Below, piece by piece: positions 59,967 to 64,000 of a DNA stretch of 64,000 nucleotides. Position 1 is the first letter of the stretch, and each line of letters begins with the position of its first letter. The notes beneath the pieces are model-generated. The model made no database searches. It had not been told where the DNA came from and worked only from the letters and a program-made list of their open reading frames with translations. A program made the translations under genes and the position numbers. The stretch is from the NCBI GenBank assembly GCA_034003245.1, contig JAVEYY010000021.1, forward strand, positions 1 to 64,000, read 5' to 3'. This DNA comes from Perlabentimonas sp034003245 (lineage in GTDB: Bacteria; Bacteroidota; Bacteroidia; Bacteroidales; Tenuifilaceae).

Positions 59967-60983
59967 CTAAGCCCAAGGTGAGGGATTAATGCTCTCGTCC
60001 TGGACAAATCCGGAATACTTCTCGGCAACCAGCGATAGCAAATCGTTCAGCTCATTTGGGCAATCGGTGGTAACGAGCTTAAGCCTTATCTCCTTAAAGT
60101 TGGGCAAACCCTTAAAGTAGCTGGTAAGGTGTCGGCGAAGCTCAAGAATTCCTCGTCGCTCCCCTTTAAACTCAATGGATTTTTGAAGATGCTCCTTTGC
60201 AATATCCACCTTCTCCTCAACAGAAAAAGGTTTCATTCGTTCGCCAGTTTGCATATAGTGTTTAATCTCCCTAAAAACCCAGGGTCGTCCGTAGGTTGCG
60301 CGACCAATCATAATGGCGTCAACGCCATATCGATTGAAGTAATCCACCGCCTTTTCAGGCCCATCGATATCGCCATTGCCAATAATTGGGATATGCATAC
60401 GGGGATTTGCCTTTACCTCTCCAATAAGAGTCCAGTCGGCCTCGCCCTTATACAGTTGAGCACGGGTGCGGCCATGAATGGTAAGAGCCTTTATGCCTAC
60501 ATCCTGCAATCGCTCTGCAATCTCAACGATCTGCTTGGTGCTATCGTCCCAGCCCAAGCGTGTCTTAACGGTTACTGGCAGATGAGTTGCATTAACAATC
60601 TGGCGGGTCATCTCCACCATCTTGGGGATATCCTTCATCATTCCAGAACCCGCTCCGCGGTTGGCAATCTTTTTCACCGGGCAACCAAAGTTGATATCAA
60701 CAACGTCGGGGTTGGCTTCGGCAGCCATCTTACAAGCCTCCACCATGCTCTCGATAATGTGGCCGTAAAGCTGAATCCCAATTGGTCGTTCGTGCTCAAA
60801 GATGTTTAACTTTGTCTGACAGCTGCTAGCATCTCTTATCAGTCCATCGGAGTTCACAAACTCGGTGAACATCATATCGGCACCAAACCGCTTGCAAAGA
60901 TATCGGAACGACGGATCGGTAACATCTTCCATGGGCGCCAGGAAGAGAGGCTTATCACCTAGATCTAAATTATGTATTCTCAC
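59967..60983 (-). CDS. dusB: tRNA-dihydrouridine synthase
   Basis: 338 residues. The flavin-binding APMEDVTDPSFRYLCKRFG opens the TIM barrel. Cys101 in DINFGCPVKKI is the catalytic acid, and GNGDIDGPEKA binds FMN phosphate. The enzyme reduces uridine to dihydrouridine in the tRNA D-loop. The DusB assignment follows the usual form in this phylum. It is divergent from the lipoprotein gene at 61123. Confidence 0.92.
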   Translation of the reverse strand: MRIHNLDLGDKPLFLAPMEDVTDPSFRYLCKRFGADMMFTEFVNSDGLIRDASSCQTKLNIFEHERPIGIQLYGHIIESMVEACKMAAEANPDVVDINFGCPVKKIANRGAGSGMMKDIPKMVEMTRQIVNATHLPVTVKTRLGWDDSTKQIVEIAERLQDVGIKALTIHGRTRAQLYKGEADWTLIGEVKANPRMHIPIIGNGDIDGPEKAVDYFNRYGVDAIMIGRATYGRPWVFREIKHYMQTGERMKPFSVEEKVDIAKEHLQKSIEFKGERRGILELRRHLTSYFKGLPNFKEIRLKLVTTDCPNELNDLLSLVAEKYSGFVQDESINPSPWA

Positions 60984-61006
60984 TGTGTATCAAAATTTTT
61001 GGGCTA

Positions 61007-61014
61007 CAAAAATA
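61007..61014 (-). promoter_or_regulatory. -7 box for dusB
   Basis: TATTTTTG on the minus strand, 24 bases before the ATG; no obvious -33. Confidence 0.4.
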
Positions 61015-61087
61015 GGCAGAGTTATTGAAATAAGCCCGTAAATGTTCAAAAAAGAGACCTTAAGCAAGATTGATTAGAATAATGGAT

Positions 61088-61095
61088 TAATTTTG
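61088..61095 (+). promoter_or_regulatory. -7 box for the lipoprotein gene
   Basis: TAATTTTG, 28 bases before the chosen ATG. It overlaps the TTG at 61093, which argues against translation from that codon. Confidence 0.4.
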
Positions 61096-61122
61096 TTAAA
61101 CAATTTTACAACCAGCAAAAGC

Positions 61123-61746
61123 ATGAGACTAATTTTCCGATCGCTAACAATTTTGGGTATTCTAACGCTCGTGTCGCTTTTCTATGGATGCCCAGGATGT
61201 GAGTTTGATTTCCCTATCAGCATAAATAAGATGGAGATTAAACTTTTGGATAATTCAGGCGAAAAACCCCAAATCACCGAATCGGAATTTCAGTCCAGGA
61301 CAGCCATTGCATTTACATGCCAGCTTTTCGACTCCATCTACTACTACCCCTACGACTATGCTTACCAGAGTCACGCTGCATTTTCAATCTTTCAGTCGGC
61401 ACAGGCTTGGTCCTGTGTGGAGAATTACACACTTGAAAACAAGGTAACTGACATCAAGATTAAAACCATTCACGATATTTCCGCTAATGTTAAAGCCAAC
61501 GACGATGTTACCCATCTTTTTGTGGCCGAACTTCCTGAGACCCATCAGGAGTACCTGTACTTCACAATAGATCAAATAATTGAACGAGTTAACAGCAATG
61601 CTACTTTTTGGAATCCTTGGGTATCGCTGTACCTTTTTTTTACCATTGAACTTGAACACGATAGCGCTTGTTTCGATGTTCAAATCACACTCGATAGCGG
61701 GGAGATTCTGCACTCTGTGACACCCATTATTTTTGCTCAAAACTAG
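61123..61746 (+). CDS. Predicted lipoprotein of unknown function
   Basis: 207 residues from the ATG at 61123. The hydrophobic core LTILGILTLVSL leads to the lipobox FYGC. The mature protein is beta-rich (KMEIKLLDNSGEKPQ, then LYLFFTIELEHDSACFDVQITLDSGE) without a family I recognise. It lies 8 bases before a gene for a barrel-like protein, so the two may work together in the cell envelope. Confidence 0.75.
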   Translation: MRLIFRSLTILGILTLVSLFYGCPGCEFDFPISINKMEIKLLDNSGEKPQITESEFQSRTAIAFTCQLFDSIYYYPYDYAYQSHAAFSIFQSAQAWSCVENYTLENKVTDIKIKTIHDISANVKANDDVTHLFVAELPETHQEYLYFTIDQIIERVNSNATFWNPWVSLYLFFTIELEHDSACFDVQITLDSGEILHSVTPIIFAQN

Positions 61747-61754
61747 TATCGATT

Positions 61755-62615
61755 ATGAAGTTCCAACTCTGCCTTATCATCACTGTTCTTTCAACACTAT
61801 ATTCACTTAAGTCATTTAGCCACAAAGGTTTTATAAGGATAGAACAGATTGCGTATGGATTTAACTTTAGTAGTAGCTGGTCGCAATCGCAACCATTGGG
61901 AGTAAATATCGATTTCACCAACTACATTCATAGCAGCAAAATTGATAATGGCGCTAGCCTTGGGTTCGGATCGACTTTTGGCATTGGAAATACTATTAAA
62001 GTAGATGCAAGAGCAAGCTACAGCCCCGACACAAGGCTAAACATGAAAGGCCAGATTGCCTTCTTTACTGGCAAATACTTTGGCTTGGTAGGTGGATACG
62101 CAACCTATAGTAACACAGTAAACAATTACAGAGATTTTTTCGAAAACCAGTCGGACGAATACATCCTTCTGGCAAATTCGTATCTATGCTTCGAGGGAAT
62201 TCAGTTCTCGAACCGGGCAATTTACCTGGGGCCAACCATGCGATACAGCATGGGAATAATAAGTATTGAGGGCAGCGTGGCTTTGGGTTACGCGCAGAAT
62301 TCGAACTTCAGCACCACTATTGCACAGAAAAAAGTTGATTCCAACTACCGCAAAGAGATGGCATACGATATAGTTACATCATCTTATCTCGTGGTAATGC
62401 CCGAGGTAAAATTTAATGCAGATATTTTTAGCTTCGATATTACTACCTTTGGGTTTGAAGTTTCAGTTTTTGGGGAGTTTAGCAAGCGAAGCCTAAATTA
62501 TAACCTAACCGAAAGTTCGTGGACCAACACTCAACCAACGAGCCAAAAAGTTGAAAACCCCAAGCGACTTACATCCCGATTAAATGTTGATGTATCGATA
62601 ATTTGGAAATTCTAA
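61755..62615 (+). CDS. Predicted exported, barrel-like protein of unknown function
   Basis: 286 residues with a signal sequence (LCLIITVLSTLYSLKSFS). Alternating strands such as GASLGFGSTFGIGNTIKVDARASY, AIYLGPTMRYSMGIISIEGSVALGYA and a final RLNVDVSIIWKF suggest an outer-membrane barrel. I cannot name the family. It is 8 bases after the lipoprotein gene and 12 bases before the CPBP protease gene, so the three are probably one operon. Confidence 0.72.
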   Translation: MKFQLCLIITVLSTLYSLKSFSHKGFIRIEQIAYGFNFSSSWSQSQPLGVNIDFTNYIHSSKIDNGASLGFGSTFGIGNTIKVDARASYSPDTRLNMKGQIAFFTGKYFGLVGGYATYSNTVNNYRDFFENQSDEYILLANSYLCFEGIQFSNRAIYLGPTMRYSMGIISIEGSVALGYAQNSNFSTTIAQKKVDSNYRKEMAYDIVTSSYLVVMPEVKFNADIFSFDITTFGFEVSVFGEFSKRSLNYNLTESSWTNTQPTSQKVENPKRLTSRLNVDVSIIWKF

Positions 62616-62627
62616 AGAATCTTCAAA

Positions 62628-63542
62628 ATGCAAAACCTGTTTATTCACAAAGAGCTATCGTCCCTAAAGGGTATTCTTATCTCCTTTCTTGTGGCACTTT
62701 TCGGTTTTTTATTCTTTTTTACAATTGGAGAACTAATCAAAGCAGTATTTTTCAGTGGAATCGAGGCCGATATCAGCACACAGCAGGGGTTAATGCTAAT
62801 GCGCATATCTCAAATATTGCAGACCACAGGGCTTTTCCTGTTTCCAGCAATACTTATCCCCTTATTCACAAGCTCATCGGCAATCCGGTTTTTGGGGTTT
62901 AACTCCACCTCAACATCAATAATTTTCCTGTCAATTGCAATAATGGTTCTTGTTATTCCAGGGGTAAACCTAATTGCATCACTCAACGCCATGATTCCAA
63001 TGCCCAGCTGGATGCTCGATATAGAGCAAGCCGCATCGAGAATAATGAAGGCTATGCTAATAACCGATAGTTTGTGGTTACTAATGGTAAATCTAGTGGT
63101 TGTCGCAGTTATTCCTGCAATTGCCGAGGAGCTATTTTTCAGGGGATTGGTTCAGAAATATATGATCGGATGGACTGGCAAGTCGTTTTGGGGTATTCTG
63201 ATTACAGCAGCGATCTTCAGCGCAATCCACATGCAGTTTCAGGGATTTATCCCAAGGTTACTTCTCGGATTGCTGTTCGGATATTTATATGTATGGAGCG
63301 GATCGATATGGGCACCCATTGCGGCGCACTTTGCCAACAACAGCACTGCGGTTTTTGTGTACTACCTTATTGGTAAAGGCGATATTCCCTCTAAACTCGA
63401 CACAGTTGGTAATGCTAGTGGAGCTTGGCAAGTGGGAATATTCAGCTTAGTTGTTTCTGGAATTCTTCTTTGGGTATTCTGGCGCGAGCGGGTTACACAT
63501 CCAAGTCCACAAGACTCCGCTCTAACATCTGAAGGCCTTTGA
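62628..63542 (+). CDS. CPBP-family intramembrane glutamic endopeptidase
   Basis: 304 residues with about eight membrane helices. The ABI/CPBP motifs are present: Glu167-Glu168-x-x-x-Arg172 in AIAEELFFRGLVQ, His201 in FSAIHMQFQGF, and a later HFANNS. These membrane proteases are related to Rce1 and mostly have unknown substrates in bacteria. The last 50 bases overlap the end of the convergent gene at 63493. Confidence 0.88.
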   Translation: MQNLFIHKELSSLKGILISFLVALFGFLFFFTIGELIKAVFFSGIEADISTQQGLMLMRISQILQTTGLFLFPAILIPLFTSSSAIRFLGFNSTSTSIIFLSIAIMVLVIPGVNLIASLNAMIPMPSWMLDIEQAASRIMKAMLITDSLWLLMVNLVVVAVIPAIAEELFFRGLVQKYMIGWTGKSFWGILITAAIFSAIHMQFQGFIPRLLLGLLFGYLYVWSGSIWAPIAAHFANNSTAVFVYYLIGKGDIPSKLDTVGNASGAWQVGIFSLVVSGILLWVFWRERVTHPSPQDSALTSEGL

Positions 63543-64000
63543 TCTCGTTCTTGCGGTAAACATAAATCAAGCCATAGGCTTGGGCCTGCTCCCTGCGCTC
63601 GTGATCGGGCATATCCTTAAATTTTTCCTCCACCTCATTCCAGATATCGAGGATAATGGCATCGGCTTTCTTTCTAAGCTCATCGAGCTCGGTCTGGCAA
63701 CGCTGAGTATTCTGCTGCAATATCCTCTGGTGGTTAAATCCCTCGGCAAAGTTCTCGTATCTAACCTTAACCACCGCTATGGTAGGGTTGGTTATGGGTG
63801 GCTGTCCCTTTGAGGTTCGCTCCGACTCCCCCTGAATAATCTTTTTTCCCCAATCCAACAAATCCTTATCAGTGGTTAGGTTTGGGAGTTTACGCTCATC
63901 TATGTCCATCCCGTAAAGTTCACGCACCTTCTCAGGCAACTCACCTCGCGAAATGGTCATATTAAGCACCTGAATAAAATGCGATAGGTAAAGTCGGGCC
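63493..64000 (-). CDS. Unknown protein, C-terminal part (partial)
   Basis: The frame is open to the window edge on the minus strand. Upstream of the internal GTG at 63969 it continues in frame as ARLYLSHFIQVLNM, so the real start lies outside and the visible 168 residues are the C-terminal part. The protein is helical and charged, with a probable coiled coil (RCQTELDELRKKADAI). I do not recognise a function. The gene converges on the CPBP gene with a 50-base overlap. Confidence 0.7.
   Translation of the reverse strand, partial: ARLYLSHFIQVLNMTISRGELPEKVRELYGMDIDERKLPNLTTDKDLLDWGKKIIQGESERTSKGQPPITNPTIAVVKVRYENFAEGFNHQRILQQNTQRCQTELDELRKKADAIILDIWNEVEEKFKDMPDHERREQAQAYGLIYVYRKNEIKGLQMLERSLVDLDV

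Noticed and set aside
61384..61740. 118-residue minus-strand frame
   Set aside because: Antisense to a convincing lipoprotein gene with lipobox and promoter.

Overview
The window comes from a member of the Bacteroidota, most likely Bacteroidales. The evidence is promoters of the TTTG-(19-20 nt)-TAnnTTTG type, TonB-dependent receptors paired with DUF4249 lipoproteins, a Bacteroidetes-type fumarate reductase operon, a Wzi-family capsule protein, few Shine-Dalgarno sites and many SpII lipoproteins. Two tRNA genes are present (Asn-GTT, Leu-CAA). No rRNA, CRISPR array, prophage or intact insertion sequence was seen. There is a 100-N assembly gap at 2100-2199.

Layout. 1-2480: a truncated nucleotidyltransferase-like gene, an AAA-type ATPase and a repeat-rich non-coding stretch holding the gap. 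2482-6213: surface polysaccharide genes (Wzi protein and a CapD/WbpM-type nucleotide-sugar dehydratase). 6608-20284: one long co-directional signalling cluster: CheR, Cache-HAMP-GAF-PAS-PAS sensor without a kinase domain, a second degenerate CheR, CheB, GAF membrane protein, GAF-PAS-SpoIIE phosphatase, SiaB-like kinase, SiaC-like switch protein, a TerB-ABC transporter fusion, a lipoprotein and a secreted protein. 20397-29412: tRNA-Asn, adenosine-kinase-like gene, 3-methyladenine glycosylase, rplM-rpsI-rpsB-tsf, a TPR-CHAT protein, pyrH-frr. 29437-32863: a fucose-isomerase-like protein, a serine hydrolase and an OmpA-like lipoprotein, all on the minus strand. 33081-43529: dxs, tRNA-Leu, dCMP deaminase, S41 protease, an unknown gene, frdCAB and a TPR protein. 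43611-59891, all on the minus strand: three outer-membrane uptake modules (small beta-barrel proteins or a lipoprotein, then DUF4249, then TonB receptor) and two copies of an EamA transporter. 59967-64000: dusB, a lipoprotein, an outer-membrane-like protein, a CPBP protease and a truncated unknown gene.

Two regions stand out. First, the 6608-18848 cluster joins chemotaxis-type methylation enzymes (CheR, CheB) to a SiaABC-type phosphatase/kinase partner switch and a TerB-ABC transporter, with no CheA, CheW, CheY or diguanylate cyclase. The kinase-less sensor and the SpoIIE phosphatase carry the same coiled-coil motif with EE pairs exactly seven residues apart, which could be the methylation target. 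Second, each of the three TonB/DUF4249 operons has a promoter of identical design: a palindrome, a G-tract of 9, 8 or 7 bases lying where the -33 element should be, exactly 19 nt, then a TAnnTTTG -7 box. This looks like a length-variable promoter set for paralogous uptake systems. Two of these promoters lie inside 1.3-kb direct repeats (47711-49025 and 58572-59888) that also hold the EamA gene and a short leader ORF with a strong Shine-Dalgarno site. The repeats bracket a 10.9-kb cassette.
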